Below, one piece after another: positions 41,017 to 64,000 of a DNA stretch of 64,000 bases (positions are counted from its first letter, which is position 1; each line of letters starts with the position of its first letter). The stretch is from contig CM024176.1 of the NCBI GenBank assembly GCA_013433145.1, forward strand, positions 3,964,849 to 4,028,848. The letters run 5' to 3'. Below the pieces are notes generated by a model that ran no database searches, had not been told where the DNA came from, and saw only the letters and a list, made by a program, of their open reading frames with translations. This DNA is from Ascaris suum (taxonomy: Eukaryota > Nematoda > Chromadorea > Rhabditida > Ascarididae). The translations under genes and the position numbers were made by a program.

Positions 41017-42583
41017 CTGAAAACGTAAAACCGCTCCTTCGGTTGAAATTAACAGGATACCGAGGGATAGAAATCAAAACGACCACCAAAAGAAAAGCCA
41101 CCGCATCAATATGGTGAAATCTTAACCAAATAACAAAATAAATGCCCATAGGTCTCCCTTTTCCCAGACCTAGGCTATCACCTAAACAATGTCGGATATT
41201 TCCTATAAGCCAGGAGGAAGGAATGTCATTTCTTAGTGATAAATACCACTTTTGCAACTCACCTAAATAACGTCGGCAGAGATGTCTTTGCATCAATCCT
41301 ATGAAATTTCTGTTCGCCTGAAATGAATAAGAGCGAACCTTTAGCATTCACCGTTCATGGCACCACCACTTGACAGAATCGTCTATTCGCTAGCAACAGC
41401 GCCTATACTCCAGCTTGCAAAACAGTAAAAATTGCGAAAAAAGCCCATCAAGATAGCATGTCGGAACAATCGCGGGTACTGTATTCCAAACAGCACAGAC
41501 GATTTCCACTTGTAAAACGGGGACGAAAAAAGATATTCAAAACCGAGAAATAACCTCCAGATCGATGCAGTTCAAGTTTACAACAACGATGGACGCAGAA
41601 ATATGCGTGATGAAAAAAGAGGGAAAACAAAGACGACACAAAAGGTTATGAAGAAAGAGAATCTATTGAAACAAATCAGAAAATATGTGCGAAGCGGAAT
41701 AAAAAACATACTAATGACAACCACTAAGGGAGAAAAAGAAAAAGAACGAGTAAAAGAACGACAGAGAAGAGAGGAAGATGCAAAAAAAGGAAATAAAAGT
41801 AAGGAGACAAGATCAAGTGGTCGTCTCGCAGCAAATGTCCAGATCCCATTCAATCCAAGGTGTCTCAACGCGGTAACTCTTTCATCGGCAGTGACCCTCC
41901 ACTCTTCACATCCGCTCCAGGAAATCTAAAAACACGACTTCCTTAATTCTACCAACATGATGGTCACACTGTGAACTTGAACTCGAGTTCAAGAAGTCAG
42001 CGCGAGTCTTTCAGAAAGTAATCTCTATTAAAGATGGTGGTTCCAAGCCTCTGTTGTTACAGTCAAGTTGCAACTGAATGCTAGCCCGAACTTCGGCAGA
42101 TGATGTCTTAAATTCAAAAGAGCTCGTTATGAAAACAACCATACAGTAAAACGACATCATTCATTAAATTCTTTCAAGAAAAAGTATGTGCTCGCTGCTT
42201 GCACCGATAAATTTGTAACCAACCTGGCTTCCAGGTCATCGCCACAATGGTGTCTACACCCATTGCAGATAAGTGTGCACATAGGAACCTGTGATTTTTA
42301 AAAAAAGCAAAGATTATTTGCAATTCGAGGGGAAATCGCCACTGCATTAAAATTATAAGTGTAAACGAGGATGAGAAGTGATGTTTCGATGTTGTGACTG
42401 GCAACTCGGACAAAAATATCACAAATTTTGATAAAGAAGAGGGTATTCCGACACGAGAAATACGTTCGCTTTCATAAAACTGCAGCATCATACTTTGCTA
42501 TGTACACATCTAAACGCTGCCTATATCTAAGTTTTATGTCCCATTGGTGACTGATCGATACCTGGATCACTTCCCCCTCTCCA

Positions 42584-42595
42584 CCCCCCCCCCCC
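42584..42595. repeat. Poly-C tract (C12)
   Basis: Twelve consecutive C on the plus strand, about 240 bases beyond the innexin stop codon and possibly in its 3' UTR as G12. Confidence 0.95.
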
Positions 42596-42832
42596 TATCC
42601 CTTCCATACATTCACGCTCCCATTAAAGCATCCGATTTGCCCATATTTTCATTCCATCGCTTGAGTGGAAACCTTCCACCTCACCACCTACGATACCATC
42701 AAGCGAAATACCACGTTCTGAACCTTCCGTGTATACCTCAAATCAACCGTCGTACTCGCCGTTCATTATCACTCGCTACCAAATGCAGCTTTCAATGCTT
42801 TTTCTCGCAGTGCGGAGGTATTCTGAACAGAA

Positions 42833-54090
<11,258 letters not shown>

Positions 54091-55345
54091 CTTCGATCGC
54101 GATCGCTGATCTGCAATCATTTCTGCATAAACCATGTGGAAGAACACCATTCAACTAGAGATCGTCATGTGAACCACAAACGTTGAAATGGCATTGACAT
54201 ATACATTCATGTTACAATTACAAATGAAATTTATAGCATCATTTTTACAGGCAATATTTCCGAATTGGAATGGTGGATGGGGATGACACTAGCACCACAT
54301 AAAACGAATATAACGATAAAGCTATGCTTTGATACGATGATGGCGTATTTTTGCACGAGGCAAGCAACACCGAATTTAAAGACTGCGTCCTTCACCTCAC
54401 TCTGTTGCTAGTGCTGATACCGATGAAATTCCGAAGTCAGAATTTCTTTATAAGCCGTCGTGCCACTAACACGTTTTCTGAAGTCACTTGCTATGCTCAC
54501 CATCGCATCATAGCGTAGCAATTTATCAAAGGAAATAACGCAGCGAAGTCATCCACCGCAGGGGCAAAGGAAATGGAACACGATGGCGACTCGACACTAA
54601 GCAGAAAAAAATAAATCCGATAAGCTGCTAATAACAAGATCACTTTATCCTGTATCAGGCATAAGTAACCACCACCACACCGAAGAGCTTTAAAAAAACA
54701 TCACCATTGCAAAATGCATGACATTCATTCAGCATTCCGAAGGCAAATGGTGCAACGCATTGGGCGAAGCGCACATGAGGGCGGGGAGGAGGGAGGTGGG
54801 GGGAGGGCAAGGGAACGAGAGAGATCACAACATATAACTATGCATAAGCCTAAGAGGCAGCGCACTCCCCACCCATCTAGTTTAGAAGTTAAGAACGGTG
54901 AGAATGAGATTCCATCCGTACTCCCCTCCCAATCCCGTTTTATCAAATTTGTGGGGTTATCGAGATCGCTCTCTCGCAGGAAGCCCGTTTTTCTCTCTCC
55001 CCCCCCTTCCCCTCCGGCTCCTATGCTTCCTCCTCTCATGCATCATTGCATATGCAAGTTCTTTGGTACCACAGACAAGTTTTAAACAATCTGATTTCAA
55101 CGTTAGTTCGTTCCCTCTGCCTTCACACATCAGAAAGCAGATTTTTACAAAGAGATGCCCAATGTGTTCTCTCGAACGAGCATTGCAAATTTTAGCCTAT
55201 TTAGTTTTGCGGTGCATTATTTCCCCTAGTTCTACTCGTCGTAACTCATAGCTGCGATCGTCGCCGATTTGTTGAAGTCGGCAGATCTGATTTTCACTGC
55301 ACATAAAAAGGAAATATGATACGCCAATATATCCCGCTCCCCCTT

Positions 55346-55361
55346 CCCCCCCCCCCCCCCC
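55346..55361. repeat. Poly-C tract (C16)
   Basis: Sixteen consecutive C on the plus strand, upstream of the innexin gene. Confidence 0.95.
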
Positions 55362-57836
55362 AACTTCTCCAAGCCGGACGACGTCAGCGTACCAGCCTTC
55401 CGCTTCAACCTGACAGCACAAGTTTTCAGAAACAAGGACTCCAGTCTCAAGAGATTCTTAAAAGATACAAACAAACCGTTTGACCCCGAAGCACAGCACC
55501 AATAAAGCACCGACTAAACTATACCAGCAGCAAACGAACTTAACGAGATCATTTGCAAGAATTCACAATCCATTGACTAGCCTAAAATTCACATCAGAGG
55601 GATTTCAAATGTTCGGTAGCAGCAAAACACCATCCCCCCTCAGACACAGCACAACTTCCGGCCTTTCAACTCACCGAGCAGTACAACATACCACCTCAAC
55701 ATTGTGCAACAACACATACACACCACATCAATCGAATGCAGTTAAATTGGAATGGTTTTGATGGAGCGACCGTAGCATGTCGGACAGTTGCATAGATCGT
55801 ACGGTCACTTGTATGTTCGAACGATTGTTGGAGAATTCCTGCCGTAAATCTGCGATGGTGTTCGATGTGAAATGGAGGCACTGAGTGCTATTTCCACCTA
55901 AACAGTCGATGAAATAGGTCGGTCTCTTTTTCCGTCTAGGTCAACATAGATCGCGAAACAATCCGACCTATACGATTACCACACTGCACAATCGACGTCT
56001 GCATTCCGAGAGAACGCTAGAAGAGAACATAAAAACGAACTTTCCGAAACGTTACAACTTCGATCGGACGTCAATTCTTTGATCGAACGCACATCACAAA
56101 CGGAATAATTCAGAAGTGAAGATGGGAAGTACGTTGGTGCTGACAGTTTGCAGTGTTTATTATGATAAGATCAACACATTTGTATCGCATGAAATGCATC
56201 TTTTATTGATGCTCTTTATCCTTATATTTTGGGTCGAGGGTCGTATCGCGGCCGTTGTCGTATTTCAATTTTAGTAAATCGTTGAAGCAACTCAGCGGGT
56301 ATACGAGAAACTATGATTCACCTCCACAGACAAGCAGACAAAGAGACAGACAGACGACATAACTTTTATATTTGAGTGGTCTAATAAGTATACGAGCCAT
56401 CATTGATTATAGCGGTATGCACTGATTATAAAAAGCAATAAGAAAACGTCAGCGAGTATGAATGAAACTTAAACTGCATAAATATATACATCTTGAATGA
56501 TAAAATGCGATCGCAACAAGATAAACGACCAACCGACAACGATTGAACTGACTCCGATTAGGTGAGTGTTAACTAGGCAAGTGGTACGAGGTGTATGCAA
56601 ATGATGGAAACGACGCAATGGCGATCTTATTTAGTGGTCAAGCAGAAAACAAGTTGTACGACCACTCGACCATCATTTCGCTAAATAAGTAAATTTGTTC
56701 GTTTGCGGAACTATGGACTCATCGATCCGCCGATGCCGTTCTATGAAAAATGCAAAACTATTGAGGCACAAAGCCGACCCGAGAAGGATCATTGTCTGAG
56801 TGCTAGTAACTAGTTAAATTCTCGGCAGCTGAGAAGACACACGTTTGGAATTCGTGAATCTTCCGAAGAACTCCCTTCCTTTTGTCAAGCATTTTGAGAC
56901 AAAGAGTTCCATCACCACAGATCGCAGAATATTCGAGTTCCATCTTTGAGTTTGGCTATTTATTCAAGGCTATTGCAAAGTTTTGCAAATAAACGGACAG
57001 ACAGATACACAGACTTAAACAGACATATAATAGAGAGATTTGTTGTGTGTGATTGGCACTGCGATTATCTGAACGTTGATCGACTGCAGCAAGTACAATT
57101 AACTAAACACAGAACGAATTAAGCAAAATTTCAGTTATCAAGAAATCGACGCGGTATATTGTCGTAAAAATTCAACAAAAATATACACGAAGATTTGCAT
57201 GATCACTCAAAAAAAAAGAGCCCTCGTGTGGAGTTTTTGAGACTAGGCTTTGAGGAATCAAGAATGAAAGTGAGGTCTGATCGCCAGGTTGACATCTAAC
57301 ATCCCGAAAATTTGGATGCAATTCATAGGTAAGGTGCCGCAATCCTTGTTATCGCTTCAATTTGTGATCTCCCGATTAAATCACCTTTCCACTCGTATTT
57401 GTGAATAACATCAAAACTTTAATTAAATGCCGCTTTCTTTAAAAAAAAGCAATTGATTACTTCTTATACTGTACTTGGAATTTGCCCCATTTTATCCTCC
57501 ATTATAAGAGGAATTAACAGTGCATAAGATATGCTTAGAATGTTTTTACATCAGTGTTTAGTAGCTATGATAAAGTCTTTGCAATTAGAGGACGGCCCTC
57601 AGTGTGGAGCTTGCTGCAATTTTTGTAAAAGATAGACCCCCCTATACTTCACGATTGACCTTTACCACATTCTGTTCTTACATTCTCTCTGATAATTGTG
57701 TGATATGCTCAACCCGAGATGACGAATAACAGTCATGTTCCGCTTGATGTTTCGATACAGCTGCGATAATGTTCGAATCTTCCTTTCTTGGTGTGACGTG
57801 CAAAACGTGCGACACCTTTCCGCCTCGAAGCAGTGA

Positions 57837-57878
57837 TTTCTAATTTTAGAGAAATAGTTTCTAATTTTAGAGAAATAG
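57837..57878. repeat. Exact 21-bp tandem duplication
   Basis: Two identical adjacent 21-base units, each TTTCTAATTTTAGAG plus GAAATAG sharing one G, at 57837-57857 and 57858-57878. Identity suggests recent slippage or duplication. Confidence 0.9.
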
Positions 57879-59959
57879 TGAAGGAATGATCCTTCAATGA
57901 ATGGATTTGAACAAAGAAGCACTTGTCCGACAATGCGATCTCATTGCTCTAATATATTGATGATGCCAAAACATTTCGATGCTAGTAGAAAATTTATAAA
58001 TATACCTTTATTCTTATGTTTTCACTTGAATTCAACGGATCATAAAGGTTCTCAGTGCACAAGGGGGAATTTGCATATTAACTGCAAGAAACCGGAACTA
58101 TACAGTACTGTGCGAAGAGCCGTAAATCAAGAAGAGAAGGGTGTAATCGAGGTTATCGCATATTTTGTTTCTTCATGCTCATTTGGTGTTGGACAAGCTA
58201 TCCTCATGGTTATTGTGGTGTAGTGACAAGCTGCAACATTTCGGAAGCTACCTGGCAGGTACATATGCCACATGTACATAATAGCGGTCAACGGATGCGA
58301 GCATCACCATGGAAACAACTGCTTCTATGCCAGACACACGACGAATCCCTTCGACCCTCTCTCTTCGGCCATCTATCGGTGCTGATTGCAATGCACTTTT
58401 TTGAATGCTTCGTGCACACATTTATGCACCACGTTTATAGTTGCAAACGTTGCAACTTGAGCATGTTCCAACATTTTCAGTTGCGACATTCTTGTGGAAC
58501 TTTTTGAATCGTATTTATTAACACCGCTTACGTTGAAATTTTCCCGTGGACTATTTGATTTGATTGTTTGCAATATATGGTGCGTGTTTTATGAAAATTC
58601 TGTGATATATTTATGTCGCTGTCGTTTGCAGGCGCTTTCAGGTGAAGCGGGTGGCTTTCGATCAATAGTGCAATGATCGTCGAACAGAGCGAAGTTCGCT
58701 TCAAAAAGGTGCAACTTGAAAAATAAAGGATTTCTAAGATTTGAGAAGGAAATGGTGTCCTTGTTCGTTCAATAAAAAATCCAAAAGTTTTTCCTCGAAA
58801 ACTTCTCTAAAATTCGATTTTCGAACACTGTTAGAACCTGAAAAGACATTTTCATATCCTTAAGCTAACGAGGATCTATATAAACGATGTGGAACTTAAT
58901 GGAAAGATGTTTGTCAAATCTCAATCAATGGGTCTTTGCAATCATATAAAATTTTAGCGTACCGTTCGATCAACCGTTTATCGATCGCTCGTTTACTGAT
59001 TCGATCATCACTGACTTAATGGAAAATTACACTTTGATACGATTCAGAAATGCGACTTTTACTTGGCGCAACTCTAAATACCTCAGGCAACCTCAGTGTA
59101 ATATTTGCTTGCTATAAACGACATTCTCAATATGTCATAATTTTATTTCATTTCGGTGTGATGGTTTGCATGTTTTGTGGTGGGTCAGCGCTGTTCTCTT
59201 TTTGCAACGATTTTCTACTTTTCAATTGTTTTGTTTTATATGGACGATGATAGGTTGCGTTCTATTTGAGTGCGTTGAGAATTTTTTCGCGGTGAGAAGC
59301 AAACTCACCTTTGGAGCCAACACAACAATTCCACAGAGTTCCTATTTTCAATTCGCTCATTACTTATGCTGACAATGGAGTCGGATTAGCTCCAACTTCT
59401 GCTGATCCGTTTATCGCTCTGAGCAAATCAAGCGTTCGCCTGACCTCTCCGCAATGAGGTGAAGGCTCATTTCGCTTATAACTATGCGAAATGGGGCCAT
59501 ATTATTTATTATATGGGGAGGATTATTAAAAGCACGATGAAAAATTCCGCTTTGTAGGTAACTTTGATTCTTCCGCCAAAATGTTCATTTCAGATGTAAT
59601 TCGAACTCCTTTTATTTAGCACCCATTGTGCAATTTCCTTAGCTCCCTCGACGAATAGGCTGCTTTCCTCTTTCGTAACATTTTCCACTCCGACCGGTTG
59701 GAGCAATTGGCGTATGTGGAAGATATTAGTTCTAAGAAATTATTGCTTTTAAATAAATTATCGGTCTCCTCTCTAAAAATAAGTTAATTTTATATTATTT
59801 CGACGCTCGGAGAACGTTCCCATTCAGAAACTCAAAGGAATGACGCAGCACTTAGCTCGCTTAGTTTACCGATTTGAAGGGTAATGGCAATGGAGCACGA
59901 TTTGTGCTGAAATGGTGAAAATTCCCACAGATATACATACATAGACAGACACCGTCGAT

Positions 59960-60229
59960 GTGGAGAATAGTCACGAGGATTCGATTCTATATTCTTCCGT
60001 ATGCAATCCTCAAATAATCAGGAAAGGACCAAGAATTGGCTTCATGCAGCGACGTTGGCTCAAGAAATCTGAAAAGTTTAACGCGGCACTGTCAAACAAT
60101 TTATTTGCACGAGGTTTCGTCTGCAGAGCAAATAGAAGGGTGGGATGGGATGGCTTAGATCCTAGTAATAATGTTGAAGGTGATTGGATGCTCCCGAAAT
60201 TCGACAAGAAAGACAAAGGATCTCCTTAA
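59960..60229 (+). CDS. Uncertain small ORF, 89 codons
   Basis: Open plus-strand frame containing QRRWLKKSEKFNAALSNN and ending KFDKKDKGSP. It is purine-rich while the DNA around it is T-rich on this strand, as expected of an exon inside T-rich introns. No family is recognised, no splice sites are needed, and a shorter minus-strand frame overlaps it. It could be a small gene, part of a mobile element or chance. Confidence 0.22.
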   Translation: MENSHEDSILYSSVCNPQIIRKGPRIGFMQRRWLKKSEKFNAALSNNLFARGFVCRANRRVGWDGLDPSNNVEGDWMLPKFDKKDKGSP

Positions 60230-61207
60230 GTTCATTTCGACGGTGAAATATTACGAATGATACGAGCAAGGCGCTTGTGATCGGCGAGTTGCGCAAGTAA
60301 TTTCTGCGGATATATGTGGACCATCAGTCACTTCAACGGAATTGTGAGCCTCCCTCCTTTCAATGTCTATTTCCACAGTGCAGCTCTCGTTTGCGTTCAG
60401 TTAACAGCCCAAGCATGGCATGGGCTTAGCTAGCAAAATTTGATGCGTATGGAGGATTATGCTGGGTAGAGGTTGACGTTTGAACCAGAAAGCCTTCATA
60501 GGCCCTCTGGCTACCAACAAAGTGCACGTCCACGAAACGGCTATAGCCGGCATAGCATTTCATGAGTTGTTTTTCGTCATTCAACGCAGCCGGCTGTTCC
60601 CTTTTTATCAACCTGATGGATGCCATAGTGGTTTCAATTGGAAGTCGGTCTTGGGTGGGGAAAAAACCGCCTAATATTATGAAAATGAGCAGTGTCTACG
60701 TATTCATGAGTCGATCACTGCCGTTCGATCGTTGTGCTTTAATGGATCTTATTGTTTCGAAACCTCCATATCCATCATGTTGTATACTGCTGTTGTTTTT
60801 ATTATTCTCCTGCAGTCGTATTATTATTCAATTATTGAACTTTCATATGCCATCATCTACGCTTTAATTTGTTCTCAACAAAGACTTTTGTTGATGATTT
60901 CGTTGCCGATTTACAAACGCCTATCGCCCTTCGATTGACTCGTTTAATCAAAATTATTTCAATTTTCTGCTTTACCTTTTTTTCTACTTTTCATTCCTGG
61001 TTATAATTGTGTCAGTTTGTTTTTGTACGTTAGCATTCATCACGTTCTTGTTTGGCCTATAAATCGCTCTTTAGTGTTTGTGAGGATATCATGTAACAGA
61101 GTTAATTGTTCCCTTCGGAATACGGATCAGTCACTACGTAATGGTGACATGAGCTACGGGTTTTTACAGTCTCATTTTCAGGGGTTCTTAATTTAGTCAT
61201 TTTCCAG

Positions 61208-63585
61208 AACTGTATCATCTGGATGCTGCTGTCAAACACGATGACCGACTATCAACAACGACGTCTTGCCGCTCTTTTGGTGATTCTTTCTTGCGATATT
61301 TACGCAATTCTTCAGCACTCTTATCGCTAAATGACATTCAAATGATCGCTACTTTCTGCGCTCATAATCCTCATACTCCAGAATTCATATATAAAGTTGA
61401 GAAATTCTAGAATTCAAAAGATTTCAGGAATTTCCGAATTTTGCAACAACTTCTGCAGGCAACGAAGGAATTTTTTGAACGACGAAATTGTCTAATTTGC
61501 TTCGAAATTATTTGAACGTTGTAGTGATTTGTAAAGCAAATAAAACGCTAATTTTATGTGCTCATTAAATTCATTCGCTTTCCACATAAAAGTGGACATA
61601 TGTTGATAGAGATGCGAAAAGAATTTAATTGTTATGATAGAAAGGCGCTCAAGCAGAGAGTTTCTGATGAAATAGCTCCATTCATGGATTTTTGCGCTTA
61701 GTGGAGGTAGCAAACACGGCTTAATTCCATACCTTTCTTTCGTTGTCATTGTTCGCGATTTGCGATTTGAGTGCACCAATATTCTTTTTTTGGATAGATC
61801 GGTTGCACCTGCCGCATTTCTTTTCAGTAGAATATTGCAATGCAAATTTCAACTCTTTTTTTGCTTTGTGGTTTCTTTTCAGACGAAGCAATCCGATCTG
61901 CAGTTGTCCCTCGAAGTAATATCGTAGCTTTCCAAGCGATCTCCTTTGTCTCCCGAACATTTTGATTTCCTTACTCCGTCTTTTGTCCCTTTTTCCTTGT
62001 ATTCTTCTTTCAACGACCTGTTTCTATCACTTATGAGTTTTCCCCCCTCCTTCTCTCTGATTTTAACGAAGTGGTAAAGATGGGAGAGATTAAACGCCTT
62101 CTTGAATACTCTCCTTTATTATTCTTTTACGAGCGTTTTTATTGTATCATCGAAATTCACCGAGATTCAGTTAACTGCTTCTATCCTTTTTTATATGAAA
62201 GTAAAGGTTAGTTGCCGGTTGTCGAGGTTTCTTTAATCAGTTTTCTATATTGATAGTTGACGAAGTTATTCCATAATACGGTCTCACAAACATGTGTGCT
62301 TAAGCAGCTTATGCCACCAATTTTCGATCAACCGTCGACCCCAAACATATAAACAGCATTGATTTTTGCAATTGTTTCGTTGTCACACCTAATCGCTTAT
62401 CACATTTTTGATTTTTGCATACAAATATTTCCTCTCTAATCACTTCAACTGGTTGTCTTCCAGATCACCCAGGAATCACTAGCCGATTTCCGACAGCGTC
62501 TCGGTTATGCGTCACCATGTAAAGTTGGTCGATTATATTAATTGTATGATTGCACTTAAGAGTAATGAGTGATGGATGCTTATTGCAACAATTTTTTCTC
62601 GAAGCAATTAGCGATAATTAGTGTGCAATTTTTCTCATAAACTGATGTGGGAAAGCATAGGTGAGAAATGCACTTGACGGATTATGTTGACGTTCATTAC
62701 TCAATTTTATTTTTCGATGAGTGCAAATAAGTCTCTATAGAATTTTTTACATTCTTGAGAATTAGCTTATTTCCAGCTGCGGGAAAACCAAAAAAACCAC
62801 CGACGAAATATGCCAGGGAGGGTCATTTACTATACCTCAACTTGGCGAATTATTTACTTTGCAGAAATAACTTGTCTCAAACAAAAAAATTTGCCGTCCA
62901 TTGGGGATTTAGTGCGACCAAAGTACCTTTGATATTGCAATATTGTCACTTTTTTGGTCTCCTTTTAGCAAATAATATTTTGAGAGTGGCTCATCAAAGT
63001 AAAACAATAAGCGATATTGGGACGGATAGGGTGAAGGCGGATGTGAAATATTTCCAGGATTGATTCTGGTCAGCAAAATGATAGACTTGTTGAGTGTTGC
63101 AAGTGCGTCAAGTTTATTATTGATCGTGATACTAAGAAGCATCAACTCCAATGTAATCATTAATTGGTTACTGCCGAGTTAGTGCGGTCACTGATCCGAT
63201 GAGTGACCCAATGAACTGTTTCCTTCGGTCCTTACGTCCATTATGCCCACATCATGCTGCATCCGTCTCAAACTTCGACTCTTTGCCCTGCTGGTCATCT
63301 TCCTTATCTGTTAGTAGGTTTAAACTCTTATCATTGGCTCAGCAAATATATGTTATAAGCAACAAAGGCTTCTGAAAAAAAGTCTTTTTGGAGCACTCAA
63401 CATGAATTCGTTTTAGGTTCAGTCAGATCAGTCAAGCACTGCAACACGAGTTGTGCATCCACTCGATTTAAGTGGCGTTCAGGAAGGCGACCTGGAAGTT
63501 ACCGGCGCCACAACAGAGCTTCAGCACCTCAGCGATACTCCCACAGGCGCACGTCTTATCCCCATCGACGGTGAACGCGTCGCAG
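61208..63585 (+). CDS. 5' exons of an unrecognised plus-strand gene (continues past window)
   Basis: Three exons with consistent phase: 61208-61279, 62464-62523 and 63417-63585, giving about 76 residues from the ATG at 61241 (an in-frame ATG at 61223 and upstream exons remain possible). The N-terminus is polar and helical (MTDYQQRRLAALL joined to ITQESLADFRQRLGYASP), and the third exon is acidic and Thr-rich (LDLSGVQEGDLEVTGATTEL). Acceptors are TTTTCCAG, GTCTTCCAG and CGTTTTAG; the second donor is GTTGGT, with GTAAAG at 62519 as an alternative that would break the phase. A fourth acceptor, AAATTTCAG, ends at 63998, so the next exon starts at 63999. No domain is recognised. The shift of the plus strand to T-rich sequence from about 57.6 kb supports transcription in this direction. 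Confidence 0.6.
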
Positions 63586-64000
63586 GTAAGCTTATCGATT
63601 CGTATCGTTCATATTACGAGTAATCTCTTAGAAACAGTGATCCATCAGCTTGTAATCCTTTAAAAGTACTGACAATTCACCGGAAATGTTTTCCGGCAGT
63701 CACGTTTCCGCACGTGACGTCATCTTTGACCCCTGTATCGATTGTCTTTCCGTATTGAATATAGGTCTCCTGTATATTTCTGAACACAGCCACAAAATAT
63801 CCGTAGTTCTTTGGTTACGCCACCGTCTTCTTTTTCTCGCATTAAAGTGTCAAATGGTACTCGAAAACGTTAACTTTTCTCGGCATTAAATATCACTTCC
63901 ACAAGATGTGCTTTATTTTGTATCGATGTGGAGTTAGAATTTGTTCGAAGTGAACTGGAACAATTACAAACAAGTATACATTCTCTTCGAAATTTCAGTA

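Larger units (their letters stand above)
54091..61207. other. Upstream region between a minus-strand and a plus-strand gene
   Basis: Should hold the innexin promoter and, towards 57-61 kb, the promoter or first intron of the plus-strand gene.  It contains a purine-rich tract (54775-54830), a C16 tract (55346-55361), GACAGA-type repeat copies, an exact 21-bp tandem repeat and an open reading frame at 59960-60229. No TATA box or other specific promoter element could be assigned. Confidence 0.5.

Noticed and set aside
41603..41929. Lys/Glu-rich plus-strand frame of 108 codons
   Set aside because: Low-complexity A/G-rich sequence with no motif and no clear splice context.

Overview
This is a eukaryotic, almost certainly nematode, window. 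It has split genes with GT-AG introns of about 50 to 3,000 bases, many TTTCAG-type acceptors, AT-rich non-coding DNA, long TA microsatellites, long C homopolymers, and a gene set (GALNT7/GLY-7-type transferase, innexin) that fits a nematode with large introns, such as an ascarid- or strongylid-like parasite. The species cannot be named from the sequence. I rebuilt gene models by hand from splice signals, reading phase and family motifs.

Layout. (1) 491-6599, minus: a short-chain dehydrogenase/reductase of the retinol-dehydrogenase-like type; its last exon lies left of the window. (2) 6600-15628: no gene I can support, only repeats and a T-rich insert near 14.2-14.7 kb. (3) 15629-30319, minus: a complete 16-exon GALNT7-type polypeptide N-acetylgalactosaminyltransferase (gly-7-like, 637 residues) with basic tail, membrane anchor, catalytic domain and ricin-type lectin domain. 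(4) 31530-31742, minus: a 70-residue COP9 signalosome subunit 9 (COPS9/CSNAP) homologue, a small gene that is easily missed. (5) 31743-38211: mostly non-coding, with the decayed 3' end of a non-LTR retrotransposon at about 34.9-35.24 kb. (6) 38212-41016, minus: a partly resolved, unrecognised membrane-protein gene. (7) 42833-54090, minus: a complete 14-exon innexin of about 540 residues with an unusually long C-terminal tail and a possible cassette exon. (8) 54.1-61.2 kb: non-coding upstream DNA with repeats. (9) 61208 to the end, plus: the 5' exons of an unrecognised gene; the window ends 2 bases into what looks like its fourth exon.

The genes do not form one pathway. They act in separate compartments: lipid or retinoid redox (SDR), Golgi O-glycosylation (gly-7), nuclear/cytoplasmic deneddylation control (COPS9) and gap junctions (innexin). 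All genes from 0.5 to 54 kb are on the minus strand. The plus strand is A-rich over that stretch and becomes T-rich from about 57.6 kb, which matches the switch to a plus-strand gene. I found no rRNA, tRNA, CRISPR or spliced-leader RNA gene.
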